DNA of 64,000 nucleotides from Oehlia diaphana (GCA_003833135.1 QZLH01000158.1:33114-97113); one strand, 5' to 3'. Positions 47,391-60,838 are shown, numbered from the stretch's first letter. Program-made: numbers and translations. The notes: generated from the letters alone by a model not told the origin.

Positions 47391-49195
47391 TCAAGAATCT
47401 TGAATATTTTTTGTAAATACTTCCAAATTAAATTGACCTTGTTCAATATCATTTTCTTGTACATCTTTTGCTTTTTCATGTTTAATAAAATCTATTACTT
47501 CATGTTCTTGATAAGGATTTTGTGGTTGAGTATATTCACTTATTTGACTTGGTATATTACTTTGTTGTTCTCCATATTTAATATGCAAATCAGTATATTC
47601 ATTAGGTTGTTTCTCATAATCACTTAAAGCACTTAAAGATTCTTCATAATCATCTGCATTTTGGCTTCCAAATTCATTTGTTCTTCCTAAGTATTCATTA
47701 CTTCCATACTCGCTTGTATTTCCATATTCACTAATTCCATATTCGGTTGTTCTACCAAAATCATCATTTGCTTGACTATCATAATCATTATTTGTCCGAT
47801 CACCATAATCATTGCTTGCCCGATTACCGAAATTATTATTTGGTTGATTACCGTAATCATTGTTTGCCTGATTATTATATTCATTATTTGGTTGATTACC
47901 ATAATCATTATTTGTCTGACTACCATATTCATCTGTCCTCTCGCCATAATCATAATCATCATCATCATCTATATTACCACTATAATCTTCAACCTGATCA
48001 TAATCTTCACCTTGACCGTCATATCCTTCAGTTTGACCATTATAACTTTCATTTTGAACAACAATGTATTCATCATTTCGAACCATATATTCCTCATCAT
48101 CATCATCATCATCGTCTTCATCATCGTCGTCATCTTCTTCCTCGTCATTTTGATTAACATTTTCATCATAATTGTTAGTTGATTTACCTTGATTTTTATC
48201 AAATATTCCGCTAACAATACTTGTTTGTTTATTATATATTTTACTGATATTAATATTATCACTAACTTGTTTTGTATTTTCTTTGAATTCTATATTATTA
48301 TCTTTAGCTTGATCGTTCTTTTTGAAAATTTGCTGTGAGGTGATAATATCTTCCATTGGTTCTTCTTCATCGTCCATTTCAGGACTATTTCCTACAGATG
48401 ATTCCATATCATGTGGTGTATTATTATTGTTTGTCGTAATTGTTTCTCCAGGAGTACTAACTGATGTGAATGATGCTTGTGATGCTTCACGAAGCAACGA
48501 TGGTGCTTTTGGTATTGATAATAAATGTGGCAGTGGTCTCAAGAAATTTGTAGAGTCAGGTTCGGTCTCTGATGGTTGAGGTGTTGATGCTTCTGTTGGT
48601 GGTTGTATAATTGATGCAGTTGGTGTTGGTGTATCCTAAATATAATGTTATTGACATTAATATAAATTTAAAGACCGTCTAAGACTTGTATAAATATATT
48701 ATTTTACCTCAATAATTGGTTGACGAGCTGGTGTTGTTACACCTCCTAGATCATCATCATCATCATCGTTAAAAGTTATTTTTCTATCAGCTAAAATCAA
48801 TACAAAAAAAAAAAATCTTGAATTATTATCTCGATTATTCGAAAAGTAACTTGAATTATACGACAAATAATGATTTAATAATCATTCATCAAGATAATTT
48901 GACATTTTTTTTTTTAAAAAAAAAATTGATAAATTCCTTACATTTAACCCATTTCATTATTTTGAAACCTTTCACTCCATTAGAAGGATATTGCCACTTC
49001 CTTTCCCTAATATATCAAATAATAAGATTGGTATTAGATATATAATATAATAAAATAATTCAAAAATTGGGGAAAAAAATTCATCTTATGATACCATGAT
49101 TGAACTGGTTGTAATAATGAACGTTTTAAACGATCATGGTCCGCTGCACCATATCCTCGAAATCCATGGTGACGCGAAGGTCTAGTTGCTGACAT
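47391..49195 (-). CDS. BCL7-like N-terminal domain protein with long acidic, repeat-rich tail
   Basis: BCL7 proteins are accessory subunits of SWI/SNF chromatin remodellers. The start is ATG at 49193-49195 (MSATRPSRHHGFRGYGAADH). Three short exons then splice to give LKRSLLQPVQSWERKWQYPS, NGVKGFKIMKWVKSDRKITF. The spacing WE(R/K)KW...F/YKIxKWV matches the BCL7 N-terminal signature ([20 protein letters not shown]). The rest is disordered: a Pro/Thr/Ser linker, a dense Asp/Glu block (about 48080-48150) and tandem units of about ten residues such as NDYGNQPN (47735-47935). Known animal BCL7 proteins are about 200 residues; this is over twice as long because of the tail. The WE/KW signature depends on the splice at TCATG|GT (49096), so the BCL7 call is good but not certain. 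Confidence 0.7.
47735..47935 (-). repeat. degenerate tandem repeat coding for Asn/Tyr/Gly/Gln units in the BCL7-like tail
   Basis: At least seven consecutive units of roughly ten codons (NNDYGNQP, NNEYNNQA, NNDYGNQP, NNNFGNRA, SNDYGDRT, NNDYDSQA, NDDFGRT). In DNA, blocks such as GATTACC(A/G)TAATCATT recur. The periodicity also keeps the opposite strand open, producing shadow frames. Confidence 0.75.
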
Positions 49196-50569
49196 TTTTG
49201 GTGTTTTTTTCTTAGAAACTTATTTAATTATTAATATTATAGTTAATAAACTTCACTTTACGATAAAACCTCAAGCTCTAGAATAAAAACAAACTTCTAA
49301 AAAACAAACAAGTGCATATATGGTAAAGTCACGTGATTGCAAACACAAATGATGAAAACCCCGATCAATTTTCCTTAACATTTCGTTTGTAACGCAGAAA
49401 AACTTTGTCAATGTGGCATGTGAAGACCAAAAGAGCAGGGAATTGACTTTGTTAACGAAAAGTAGTGGTCGTTATGTTCTATCAATTTATCTATAGTATT
49501 AGGAAGTTTAATATTTTAACGTAAAGATTTAGGAAAAAAACCACCGACCATTCCACCATAGCGAAAGTTGTTTCTCAAAAAAAAAGCATAAAATGAATAG
49601 AACTCAATAATTAATTCTTCATTCATCTAGAAGATGTCCTCGTAACTTTAATAGCAAAGATGAATTAATTGTTTATATATATATATAAATGTATATATAT
49701 ATAATAATAATAATAATAAATTGGATGTATTTGATATTCACAACGTGTTAGAGCGATATTTTCGTTATTTCGTTATTGAAAATTGGGTGAGCTTGAATCT
49801 AGCAAACTGGTTAAACTTTTAGAAATTTCACATTTATTATGTTTTCAGATAATAAAGAATTAATTTTAACTTGAGAATTTATCTTAATCTTGCATCATTA
49901 ATTTGCAAAAGAATCAGTAAATTATTTTTATATGCTGTGTATATATCTTTTTTGTGAGTATAATAAGAAATAAAGCTAAATTTACATAAAATAAAGAAAA
50001 ACTAAACTAAATAAATTCAACTTTTTATTACAAGAATAAATGACAAAAATTTTACTCATAAATTTGATAGATACTTTTTGTCAGCAAAGATTTAAAATAA
50101 AATGCTAGGAAATTAACCAGGTTAGTAAAAGGGAAATAAACTATGTACATAAAGTAAAAATTACCTATTAAATATCTACTTTCAACTCGCAAATCAAAAC
50201 GCACAAACAGTATATAAATGTAACGATTATTATTCTAGGGGATATTTTTTGCTATTGAAATAAAAAGAAAAAAAAAATAATAAAAAAGAAAAAAAAAAAA
50301 AAATAACAATGCGTAATAATAATAAAAAAAGCCCAACTGTCCAACTACCAATATTAAATAAGAATAAAAAATCCTTAACTGTACGCATTAAATACAGCTT
50401 CAGCTTTCTTTTTCTTATTGGTAGAAGAAATCTTCGATCTTCTTTTTTTTATGATTATTGATTTTTATGCTGCTTTCTAATTATTTCATACGAATATTAT
50501 TGAACGTAGATTACGACCCTAACCCTAAATAAATTGCTGGAACTTGAATTTTGTAATGTGAGTATAATC
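49196..50569. other. AT-rich intergenic region
   Basis: Contains a (TA)n / (TAA)n microsatellite at about 49674-49720 and A-rich runs near 50260-50305. No gene or RNA recognised. The last 250 bases are probably 3' untranslated sequence of the bZIP gene. Confidence 0.4.
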
Positions 50570-52269
50570 TTATTTGTCTTCCAATTTAACCAAAACAGCT
50601 TCTAATTCTTCTTCAGGTACAACTGGACCGTTGCCTGAACACTTAGCCTTAGCTTTCAGCGCAGAACAAAGTTGATCGATTTCATCACCCTCTAAATCGT
50701 CAAACTTTGGGTGCTGCTGTATTCTTTCCCATACCTTATTACATGATAAAAATCTTTTATTACTAATTTCATCCAACGATGAACCAAAATTGCCACCCAG
50801 AGGATTTCTGTGTTCTTCAGATGGAGTAGCCATTGGTTCGAAAGTTCCAAAACCTTGGAAATTATCTTCGAAAAGCGGCGGTAATGGAGTAGATTCGGAG
50901 AAAGGATTATCAATATTAGGAGTAAACGGTGTTGGATCTCGATATTGTGTGAATGCGGATGGTAATTTACTAGATTCTCCCGTTGAACTTGATTTATTTT
51001 TTTTTTCTTTATCTTTGCAAAAACTATCTGTAAACTTCTCACAAAACTCTTCTGCACTTTGAGGTTTAGAAGAGTGTGACTGTGAAGATGATGGGAGAGG
51101 ATTAATAATTGTAGGTTCTATTTGGCTAGTATCAGGTACTTGTTTAGGAGAATTTCCTGCCGATGTATCTCTTATTTCCGAATTATTATCTGAATCCCCA
51201 ATAGAACCTGTACCAGACGGTGAACTTGGTTCTTCATCACTCGCATTTGAGGATGGAGGTGTATATGATGTAGGGATACTTAATGTACTTGTCTTTGATA
51301 CCGATGATGTCGCAGGCGTTGATGCAAGAAGTTCACTAATATCTTTGTCAAGGGGCGTATCATTCACTTTATCAATTGGGAAGTCAAAGGTGAAACTTGT
51401 TTGTTTTAATATGAAATTTTCAGCCTGTAATTGTTCAACAAGTGTTTTTAATTGTTGGTTTTCTTGAGCACTTTTTGCTGAAACAGATTCAAGTTCTTTG
51501 ATTTTATTTTCGAGTTCTTTTACATAACGTTCCTTTCTTTCTCGAAACGCACGTTGAGCAGCCCTATTTTGTGCCTTACGTTTCTATGATATAAAAAAAA
51601 AAAAATATTTATAAAATAAAATTGTAAAAAAATAATTAAATTAAATGTATTATTTCACAAATAAGAAACTTACTGAGCTAGGAGTATTAGTTAATGGTTT
51701 TCTACCCGGTTTTTTTTTCTGAGGTTCAGTCGATTGTTCAGACTGTACATCGGAACCTGTTTTATTAACTTCAGCTTCAGCTTTTATTATTATTAAATAA
51801 AATGTCAGTCTTTTATAAAAATTTAATCAAATAATAATAGGTTTTTATTTACTTTCTGCTGTAAGATCTGGATGCGGTACAGAAGAAATATTTAGATTAT
51901 CTAATAAAGAACAATAGAAAAAGTTTGTAAATTAGTATTTAGAAAAATAAATAAAAAAAAAAAATTTTTTTTTTATATTAAATCTCAAGGGATTCTCAAT
52001 CAAGAGAATGTACAAATAAAAAAATTTTATTATTACTTACGACTAACTTTTGAAGGATTTTGTTGAACAACGTCTTCCAACATTTCTAACTTTCGTTTTT
52101 GGTCGTCGTCATATCTATACTGATCGTTGTGTGCAATAGCAGCAGCCAATAACTTTTGCGCTTCTAAATTATCTTCGAGAGTAAAATCCCAAGGAAAGTT
52201 GTTATCATTCATACTGAAAACAGAATTTGAATTATCAAAGTTTGTTGAAGCAGAGAAGAAAGGATCCAT
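50570..52269 (-). CDS. Yap1/Pap1-type bZIP transcription factor (oxidative stress)
   Basis: AP-1-like fungal factors are exported by Crm1 until oxidation of paired Cys clusters hides the export signal. The start is ATG at 52267-52269 (MDPFFSASTNF); an upstream in-frame extension begins only at TTG. Exons give a PKKKPGRKP-like basic patch (QKKKPGRKPLTNTPSS), then the basic region KRKAQNRAAQRAFRERKERY and a leucine zipper (LENKIKELE...LKTLVEQLQ), followed by a Ser/Pro-rich linker. An N-terminal Cys domain is visible as EEFCEKFTDSFCKDK, and a C-terminal one as FLSCNKVWERIQQHPKFDD, DQLCSALKAKAKCSGNGPVV. The NxxAQxxFR signature in the basic region is the Pap1/Yap1 class. Four introns lie 5' of the zipper. 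Both redox clusters are present, so redox control is likely. Confidence 0.92.
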
Positions 52270-53877
52270 GGCGTTAAAAAAAAATATAGATTTAGTCAAA
52301 AAAGAAAAGATTCTGGGAAAAAATTTTTTTTTTTTTTTTTTTTTTTTTTAAGAATGACGAATTTTAACTCTATATAAAGAAAAAAACTCATGGGAAATTT
52401 TGATGCTTTTAATTGGTTATGGGGAACACGTCATTGTTTAATAAATATTCCATATTTGTATGTTTATGTAGTATCTAAAACTTTTTCGTAATACAAATTC
52501 CTAATGATATCAATTTTAACTGTGAGTGACTTAATATAAAGTAATTTAATCATTAAATTTGTATCACGGAGAATTTGAATTTGGCAAATCCTCAGAGAAA
52601 AAAAAAAAAAAATAGTAGTACAATGATAACTGATTTACCTTCAATGTACTTCTATGAGCAAGGTTGAAAAAACGTGGTATCAAAGAAAACATTATATTTC
52701 AATGTATTCTCGAAGTTTAATTCTTTGTAGTTACGTCATAGAAAAATATCGAAAAAAAAAGATGAAAAAAAAAAGATTCTTTATCAGAAATTCCCAAATC
52801 CATGAAATTCATATTATATTTAAAGATGTGTGAAGATACTGTGAAATTTTCTCATATTCTATTGTCATTCCGCAGTTTAGTGTTCATCAAAATTTGCCGA
52901 AGTTCCGAAAACGGCAAATCAAAAATTTTGAACCGGTACATCATTACTATTTTAAAATAATTATCCGATATAAATAAACAAGATTAAAAAACGTTATCAG
53001 ATAAACCTGCATATCTTAATAAAAGTGGATATTTAATTCAGGATATACATAACTCTTTCTAATGGATTTTAAAATAGTTATAGTTTAAAGCTAACTTATT
53101 ATGGTACCTTCCTTATTTTCCTTGAACAACAAATCTGCAAATTGATTCACTAAGAGATTCGCGCGGCAATTCGCGGCAGGCTCAATAAAATAATAAAGAC
53201 ATCACATGAACAAATTTCTGTAACAATCCTCTCGTTTCAAATGTATGCAGTGTAAAATACTTGTATTCACCGCAGTAGAGGATGAAAATCATTACCTTAA
53301 CGATAGTTCGTCGTATAATGCTAGAGAAGTACTTCTTTTAAATGCATATATATACGCCATACCAAAAGTAAAAGTGAAGTATCACATGCATGAATAATAT
53401 GCAAGGACGTAAAGTGATCGAATTTGTGATTTTGAGTCACCAATGTGGGAGTTAAATTCTCAAATGGTTAATTAAGGAACGCCTTTTAAAAAATTTAAGG
53501 AAATTGGATATTTATGGTAGTATTTTTTTGGAGAGATGTACATCTTATCAGAAAAAAATTAAAGGAGTGTCGCAGTATCCTGATTGCGTAATTCCTATTT
53601 TGTGTACCTTATTGGTTACTTATGACAATTTAACAATTGTCAGCAAATATCAAGTCGATTAATAATAATTGATGAATAATGATGATTTAATTTTATATAT
53701 ATATATAGTAAGTTACTGACACTAAACAAGGGTCTAATTTTTTTTTTAATGCCAAAATTTTATTCATTTGCTAATCGATCAAATTATTATATAAATTTGT
53801 TTAGTTTTTATGTCAAATTTACTGAACTTTATTCTTTAAATAGACTTTGTAAAGCCAATTTTGAATTCATTCGCGCT
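52270..53877. other. divergent intergenic region between the bZIP and hydroquinone reductase genes
   Basis: About 1.6 kb. A T run of about 28 bases lies at 52322-52349 just upstream of the bZIP start, with A-rich runs near 52600 and 52750. Sequence near 53150-53180 is locally richer in G/C. No frame, RNA or element recognised. It must contain the promoters of both flanking genes. Confidence 0.4.
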
Positions 53878-54164
53878 ATGTCCACCCTTAAGTAAAAAAA
53901 AAAATGTTTAAATTATATAGATTATCTACATCTAAAATTTTATCTTATTTTATTTTTATTTTTTTTCTTTATTTATATAGTAAGGACCAATCTGAAATTC
54001 TTAAATGGGCCTCACCTGATGGTGAATTCCGCAGAAAAGCCTCTTCATTTCGTAATACAATCAGCAAAGATCCCAATGCAACCTACACTGTTGAAAAGTA
54101 ATTTTTATTGTTTATTATTTTTAATTAAAAAAACTTTAACCCCATTAACCATAATTACCGATTA

Positions 54165-54197
<33 letters not shown>

Positions 54198-55567
54198 TAC
54201 AGAGACAGATATCACTTGTATGTTAGTTGGGCTTGTCCTTGGGTAACTTAACTTATTTATCTTCATTTTATTTTTAATTTATAATTTTTTAATTTAAAGT
54301 TAATTGATTAGGCACATCGAACCGTTATCGTCCGTTCACTTAAAGGTCTTGATAATTTGATAGGGTTAAGTGTTGTCAGCTATTTTTTGGGCGAAAAAGG
54401 ATGGAAATTTAGCACCCCTGAAGAAATTCCTGGTGCCATTCCAGATAATGTTAATAACGCTCAATATCTTAGAGAATTATATTTCAAAAGTGACCCCAAT
54501 TACGGTGGAAGGTAAATAGTTCACATTGTGAGAAAATTTTTTATCAAAATACTAAATTTTACATTGTTCTTTAGGTTTACTGTACCTGTTCTTTGGGACA
54601 AAAAAACTCAAACAATAGGTAAAAAAAAAAAAAGAATTCTATTTTTGGAATAATCGACATCGTATGATTCTTATTTCACGTGACTTTTTTGATAGTTAAT
54701 AATGAATCTAGTGAAATTATCCGCATTTTTAATGATGCATTCGATGATTTTACTCCGGAAACAAAAGGATTAACTTATTATCCCGAGAATTTACGTACAC
54801 AAATTGATGAAATTAACGAATGGGTTTATGATACGGTTAATAACGGCGTGTACAAATGCGGTTTCGCTACGACTCAAGAAGCTTGTAAGCAATTTATAAC
54901 AGACGATGATAATTATCAAAATATCTCGAATTATTTTACTAATTAATTATTATTATTATTTAGATAATCGTAATATTGAACCACTTTTTAAGTCATTAGA
55001 TCGATTGGAAGAAATTCTTTCAAAAAATGAATTTCTTGTAGGAAATACTTTTACTGAAGCTGATATTAGACTCTGGACAACAATTGTTAGGTAAATCCAT
55101 AATTTTTTTTTTCTATATTTATAAAATTTTCACAATAACCGACGTATTCATAATAATTATTATTATTAGGTTTGATCCCGTATATCATACACACTTTAAA
55201 ACTAACAAGAAAACAATTGCACATGATTATCCTAATATTCTTCGTTGGGCTAGGCAAATTTATCAAATGCCAAAAAGTTAGTAATAAATGATATTTAAAT
55301 TTTAAATAAATTGAAATAATTTTATAATTAACTTTTTCTTTTTTTTTCAGTTTCTGATACCGTTAATATGTATCATATTAAGCATCATTACTTTGAAAGT
55401 CACAAACAAATCAATCCAACTGGGATAGTACCAATTAATAATGGTCCAGGTAAATATCATAAGCTTGATAATTATTATCATTCATTAATAATTCTCTTTT
55501 ATTAATTTATTTTACTTTAAATTCTACAGATCTTGCTCATCCTATTATAAAACCCAAAAATGTTTAG
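53878..55567 (+). CDS. ECM4: glutathionyl-hydroquinone reductase (Ecm4/GST-omega-like)
   Basis: These xi-class glutathione transferases reduce glutathionyl-hydroquinones using a catalytic Cys. The first exon is only 14 bases (53878-53891, MSTL + split codon); exon 2 starts at 53981. The thioredoxin-fold domain reads DGEFRRKASSFRNTI, then YVSWACPW|AHRTVIVRSL, with the active Cys in CPWAHR split by an intron. It continues DPNYGGRFTVPVLWDKKTQT and NNESSEIIRIFNDAFD. The helical domain has EINEWVYDTVNNGVYKCGFA, LFKSLDRLEEILSKNEFLVG, TFTEADIRLWTTIVRFDPVY and PNILRWARQIYQMP. The end ISDTVNMYHIKHHYFESH and NPTGIVP fit the family. About eight short introns. Complete, around 330 residues. It is convergent with the hydrolase at 55613, with 45 bases between stops. 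Confidence 0.95.
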
Positions 55568-55612
55568 AATACTTTATATTTATGTATTTTATATATCGTC
55601 TGAAATAATATA

Positions 55613-56890
55613 TTAGTTTGTTTCACTTATGAACTTGTTTATTGCTTCCACATATCCTTTGTGTATATATGTATCCATATGTAATGCTTTGTCAAAATTA
55701 ACCCATATCTTCTTCTCAGATTTTTCAGCCAATTTGTATAATTCCAACATTTGTTCCTGAGGAACAATTTCATCATTACGCGATGATAAAAATAATATTG
55801 GAGCTGTAACTTCCTGAATCACTCGAGAATTTTCCCATTTATTCCAAAGTACAAATGGTAAACGTACAAGATATTTATATGGCAACCAATTTTGAGGATA
55901 AATAGTTGTAACCATATCTTTTATAGAAGTAAAAGTATTCTCAATGATAATTCCTCTCAAATCTTTTTGAATATTTGATTGAGAAGCCAAATAAAGTCCA
56001 ACGGCACCTCCCAAGGAATGACCATAAACATAAAGAGGATTTTTTGGGAAAAGTTTTCTCACAAATTCATAAATTGCTATTGCATCCTTTTGAAGCCCAT
56101 ACTCAGAAGGTGAACCAGTTGAAAGCCAATAACCTCTATAACTTATAGCGACTATATACAAATTTGTGATTGAGCTTGTTGGAGGAAGTAAAAGAATAGA
56201 GAAAAGCGGTAATCGAAGTAGTGTATTACCAGCATTACTATTAATATGACCGAGTAAATATATCAGTTAAGACCACTGATGAACTGATGATCAAGTTATT
56301 AAGTGATTTAAGTTTGCATGAATATATATATATGTAACTTACTTACCCTTGAAAATAAATCATAACTGGAACATCGTCTCTATAACGTACATCAACTTTT
56401 CCTTCCACAGATTTTGTTAAAATAATTCCAGCTAATTTACATTTATCAACAGTTTCAACTGTTACTTGTTTGCATACCAACCTTTTATCAATTAATGACT
56501 CATCGAATGTGAGCTTACGTCCATCCCAAGGTATAAATGGCATATATATCAACTTATTTTGGAATAACGTTAATACAGTACACTATTAAATAGAAAATAA
56601 AGTTTTTTTTTTGATTCATTTATTAAAAGAATATCACCAACATACCAAACCTTATAAAGGTATATTCCTAATGGAACTCCAAAAAATAAATATAACATAG
56701 TTTTCCATGAGAATTGTTGTATCGTTTCATTGGAAGATAAAAAAGTAAAATCTCTAAATTGTGACAAGTTTCGTTTTTGAACCGTATTCACCATTAAAGG
56801 TTTAAGTTTATTTAGACCAAATAATGAATTCTTTCTAAAATTTGAATATTTTGAATGAAAAAGCGTATTACGAAAAATTAGTTTTCGCAT
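55613..56890 (-). CDS. alpha/beta hydrolase, ABHD13/Bem46-like (366 aa)
   Basis: Bem46/ABHD13-type proteins are membrane-anchored serine hydrolases of poorly known substrate, linked to polarity in fungi. Three exons (56890-56651, 56582-56347, 56237-55613) join in frame. The ATG at 56890 opens a basic, possibly mitochondrial or ER N-terminus and a hydrophobic anchor (TMLYLFFGVPLGIYLYK). The core reads KLIYMPFIPWDGRKLTF, VMIYFQGNAGNTLLRLP, ISYRGYWLSTGSPSEYGLQ, then the nucleophile elbow YVYGHSLGGAVGLYL. The acid is likely in SSRNDEIVP and the His in ALHMD. These match the family landmarks (HGNAGN, SYRGYG.S.G.PSE, GxSxGG). Triad complete, so likely active. Longer frames from a TTG upstream are not needed. 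Confidence 0.9.
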
Positions 56891-59085
56891 TATCAAAAAA
56901 TGCTGATAGCAAAAAATTTTTATTTCACGCGTTACAGTAAACTGATGTTAATCAGTTATAAATACTTACACGGATCAGTCGGATCACGGATCATGGCGTG
57001 CTTTCAGTTAAAATGAGTTTGCTCTGTTACGTCGGTTATAGTGAATATAGTAATGTTGTTGAATATATTCACGTCTTTATTAAATATTTCAGAGCTGATA
57101 TTTAGCCAGTATTAATTTCCAACGCTGAGACGATAGACTATTTGACGAAAAAAGAAAAAATTTTAGCTTAAAAATATAAAGAACTGTGTATAAAAGACAA
57201 TGTAATGAAATGGTAATAAAAAGTCGTGATATCATTTTTTAATATATAGGATATTGTATACTAGAACATACATATTACGACTTGAAGCTGAATTTAATCT
57301 ATAAGAATTAGCTTATTAACCAGAGCATTTAGTGCAATATAATGACAGTCACGACTTTGGGTACTATATAGACAAACATCTTATAAATTCCTAAAATTTT
57401 ACCTATTTATAATTGCTATTCCTAAAAAAAATGAATGTTTTATGAATCAGAATCATGGGAGATGATGAGATGATGGTAAAAGAAAAGGTTTAAATGGAAT
57501 CAAAAAAAAACAGAGGAGACCAAACAAACAACATGAAGATATATATAGAAACATGATCCGGGAAAGACAATTTCAATGATCTCGAAAAAAATTACCAATT
57601 TCTTTTCCAATATTTTTCCACCATCACCAAGATTCCTAGAACTATCCTGAAAAATAACGTACTACTAGTAATTATGTAGGTGATCTGATAATGACTTTTT
57701 TAGATGAAAAAAAAAGTGGTAAAATAAATTTTACCAAAAAAAAATGGGACATTTGTATTGGTGATATAATTTTATACTGTACACTACTAAATAATAAATT
57801 ATTCGTGACTTAATATAATATAACATAGATCTTTAGAAATAAAATAAAGAAAAGGAGTTGTAAATTATATTTCTGTAATTAATCTCTCAATGTATCCAAT
57901 TAACAGTTATCAAATTTATCTATAATTCACGTGAATAAAATTACTTCCATAACGAACATTCATTCATGCATTCGATGCATGTAATTTGCCATAAGTAAAA
58001 ATTATTGGGTATTTTATTAAGAAAATTATATGAATGGTCACATCAAAGATTCATTCACTTAATAATGGTACACTACCAAAAAAGCGATTACTATAATGCA
58101 ACATTTTTTTTTAAAATTAATAAAAACAAATTCCATTAATTTAATAATTGTTATCAAACAATACTTTCGTTAAGAACATAAATAAAATATCATTAATTTT
58201 TTGAATTGATTGACCATAACTTTTTCCAAGAAAGATCACAAACCCTCCTAAAATTAAATATATACATCATTGTATCTATTTTATCTATTGTATCTGCAGT
58301 TTATCTATTATAGAACCATTTACCTATCTGTAAATATAATAATAATAGGAGGATGATCCAATTCACCAATTCACTGCCATGAAATTTCCGAATCAAGTAT
58401 AGATCTCTCGATGAGACATTCTTTCCAAAGAATTTTCATTGCCACATGGTTTTCAAGCTGGATAAGTCGGTAAGTCGGTGCGAAGTCATAATTTCACCTT
58501 GTATAAAGTTTTCAATAACGTAGGTTTGATAACCTAGGTAAATAAATTCAAAAATTAACACAACTATTAAAGTACTTTAATTCTTGTTCGTAATAAATTT
58601 GAACCTTAAATAAACTTTCACCTTTTTTTTCTCTTTGATTTCCTGGAGGTCAATTACGTTTTTCAAATATTCCGACCATTTATTTATTTGTTTATTTATT
58701 TATTGTTTTTACTTTTTTGAAAAATTATTTTTGTAAAATGAAACTCGTTTATAATTTCAAAGTTTAAAAATTAAAGTGGAAAGGTTAAAGCAAAAAAAAA
58801 AAAAAAAAAATTTCTTTATTTTAAATACAAGTCAAAAATTTAACATGAATCAAATTGTGTGAAGGGGGGAGGGGTGCACTATCAAAATTTGAACAATTTG
58901 TCAAATGACCTGTTTTCGATAAAAGTGTTCGGAATTTTGACACGTCTAAAAAAAATTTTTTTGTACAAGTCCCTGAATGTTTTTTTTTATGACAGGGGAT
59001 GAAAGGGTTAATACTATAAAATTTGGACTTAGAATTAATACCGTCAAAAAAAAAAAAAAAAAAATAATTATTTATATAATATGTA

Positions 59086-59116
<31 letters not shown>

Positions 59117-60426
59117 CTAAGTTTTTCTAAAATGTTGTGCCGAATTTGAAAGAAAAAAAATAAATAAATATTTGTAATAAACAAAATAAAAAAATTAAAC
59201 AAAATTGGAATTTAGAAAACTCGTGTTCTGTAATCGGTGGATCATCAAAAAAAAAAAAAGAGGATTTTCATTGTTTGTAATAATTAAAATTGGAATATTT
59301 TGGATGAGAATCAAAAATTAAGAGCGTCAATTTTTTTTATTATTCTTTTTATAGATTTCCTTATTATAAATAGAAACTAATTATTAATAACCTGTCAATT
59401 ACTTGACAAGGAAACTTGATTGATGTGATTGTTGTTGATCTTATAAAACTTTCTACATTATATAATATGTGTTTGCATGTATTAAATGTATGATTTACCA
59501 TATATGAAAGTGATGTCAAATGAAGAGTTTTGACGCTGGAAATTTGGTGAGACAGTCATCACTTCGTCACCGTTTTAGAACAAGATCATCATCATCAAAA
59601 GCGAATTTTTCAGGATTATCATTGGGAATACAATTTTCTAATACTTTTTATTCGTCAATTACGGATATACGAATATATAATTTTAATAAAATGAATGAAA
59701 TATTAATTATAAAATTAAAATGATTGGTAATCGAAATTCAAATAATTATGACAATATTTTTTTTTTAAATAATTATATAAATTTGTATGAATATAAGTCA
59801 TAAATCATCGAGTCTATAAGAAGAAGAAGAAGAAAAAAAAAAAATTTTAAATAATAAATAAATTTTTTTATGAAAAAATGATTATAAAAACTGTCAATAT
59901 AAGAATATTCTAATTTTATTTATCTATTTATTTATTTATTTATCTGATTTTAAAAGTCCTATAATAGGTTAATTGTTTAGATTGTTCTTGTTTTTGTTTC
60001 TATTGATGTAACTCTGATTTAATAATTTTTTTTTTTTTTTTCAACGATCGTTTCTTTAGTTGTTTTAATGCTGAAAAATTAAAAAAAAAAAAAAAACTTA
60101 GAAAAAAAAATTATTTGATAATAAAAAAAAGTGTCAGTCCGGAATTCGAGACCCAAATACTTTTTGCCAAAACCCTAAAAAAACATTTACAGTAGAGAAC
60201 CAATAAACACTAAAAGATCCAGCCAAATTTCCCAAATCGAAAGTAAAATAAAATAAAGTTTTTTTTTTTCTCGAGTCTGAAGTTAATATAATAATGATAA
60301 TCAAGGATTGTTACGGTTTTAGTGGTACACTCATTATTATTAATATTTGTATTCCAATAAATAATAAGAGAAAAAATTCGGATTACCGCAAGGCCGGAAC
60401 ACAAGAAGTCCATTAAAAATTCTCAC

Positions 60427-60463
<37 letters not shown>

Positions 60464-60838
60464 GTAATATTTCATAATTAATTAATAGTCTTACGTCAAA
60501 TCAGCATATCAGAATAATCAGATATATCAGAATATCAGAATATCTCGGCAACCGAATTTTCAAACATTGATTATGATGATTATCAATTTCTGTTGATTTT
60601 CTAAAGATCAAGGAGATCAATTCCTATCATATTAGAAGAATTATACGTAATTATGTAATATAACAAAAAATACGTGGGTGATACGGTTTAAAAAAAAATT
60701 GTAATGATAATTGAGCCTTGTAAAAATAAGTCGTAAAAGAGACCTTCGCGTTTGGAACCTACTTTGTTTAAATTATATTTGAAAAAAAATTATTACAATA
60801 AAGATTAAAGAACTTTTGAATTTTTAAAGTTATACAAT
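56891..60838. other. AT-rich region without supported genes
   Basis: About 4 kb with many homopolymers, a (TA)n run near 59090-59116 and a G-rich spot at 58861-58876. A frame of 67 codons at 59520-59723 (SSLRHRFRTRSSSSKANFSG) has a balanced composition in its first half but no recognisable family and no clear splice partners; its opposite strand is also open. A short palindrome TGTCAATTACTTGACA lies at 59393-59408. I do not call a gene here. Confidence 0.4.

Noticed and set aside
47687..48262. Long open frames on the plus strand and other minus frames (His/Tyr- or Ile/Met-rich)
   Set aside because: They are shadows of the repetitive tail of the BCL7-like gene; composition is artificial.
50511..50529. 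CCCTAACCCTAAA, like two telomere repeats
   Set aside because: Two units only, downstream of the bZIP stop and far from any sequence end; most likely chance.
60210..60413. 67-codon minus-strand frame
   Set aside because: Phe/Lys/Ile-rich, includes homopolymer-coded runs, no motif.
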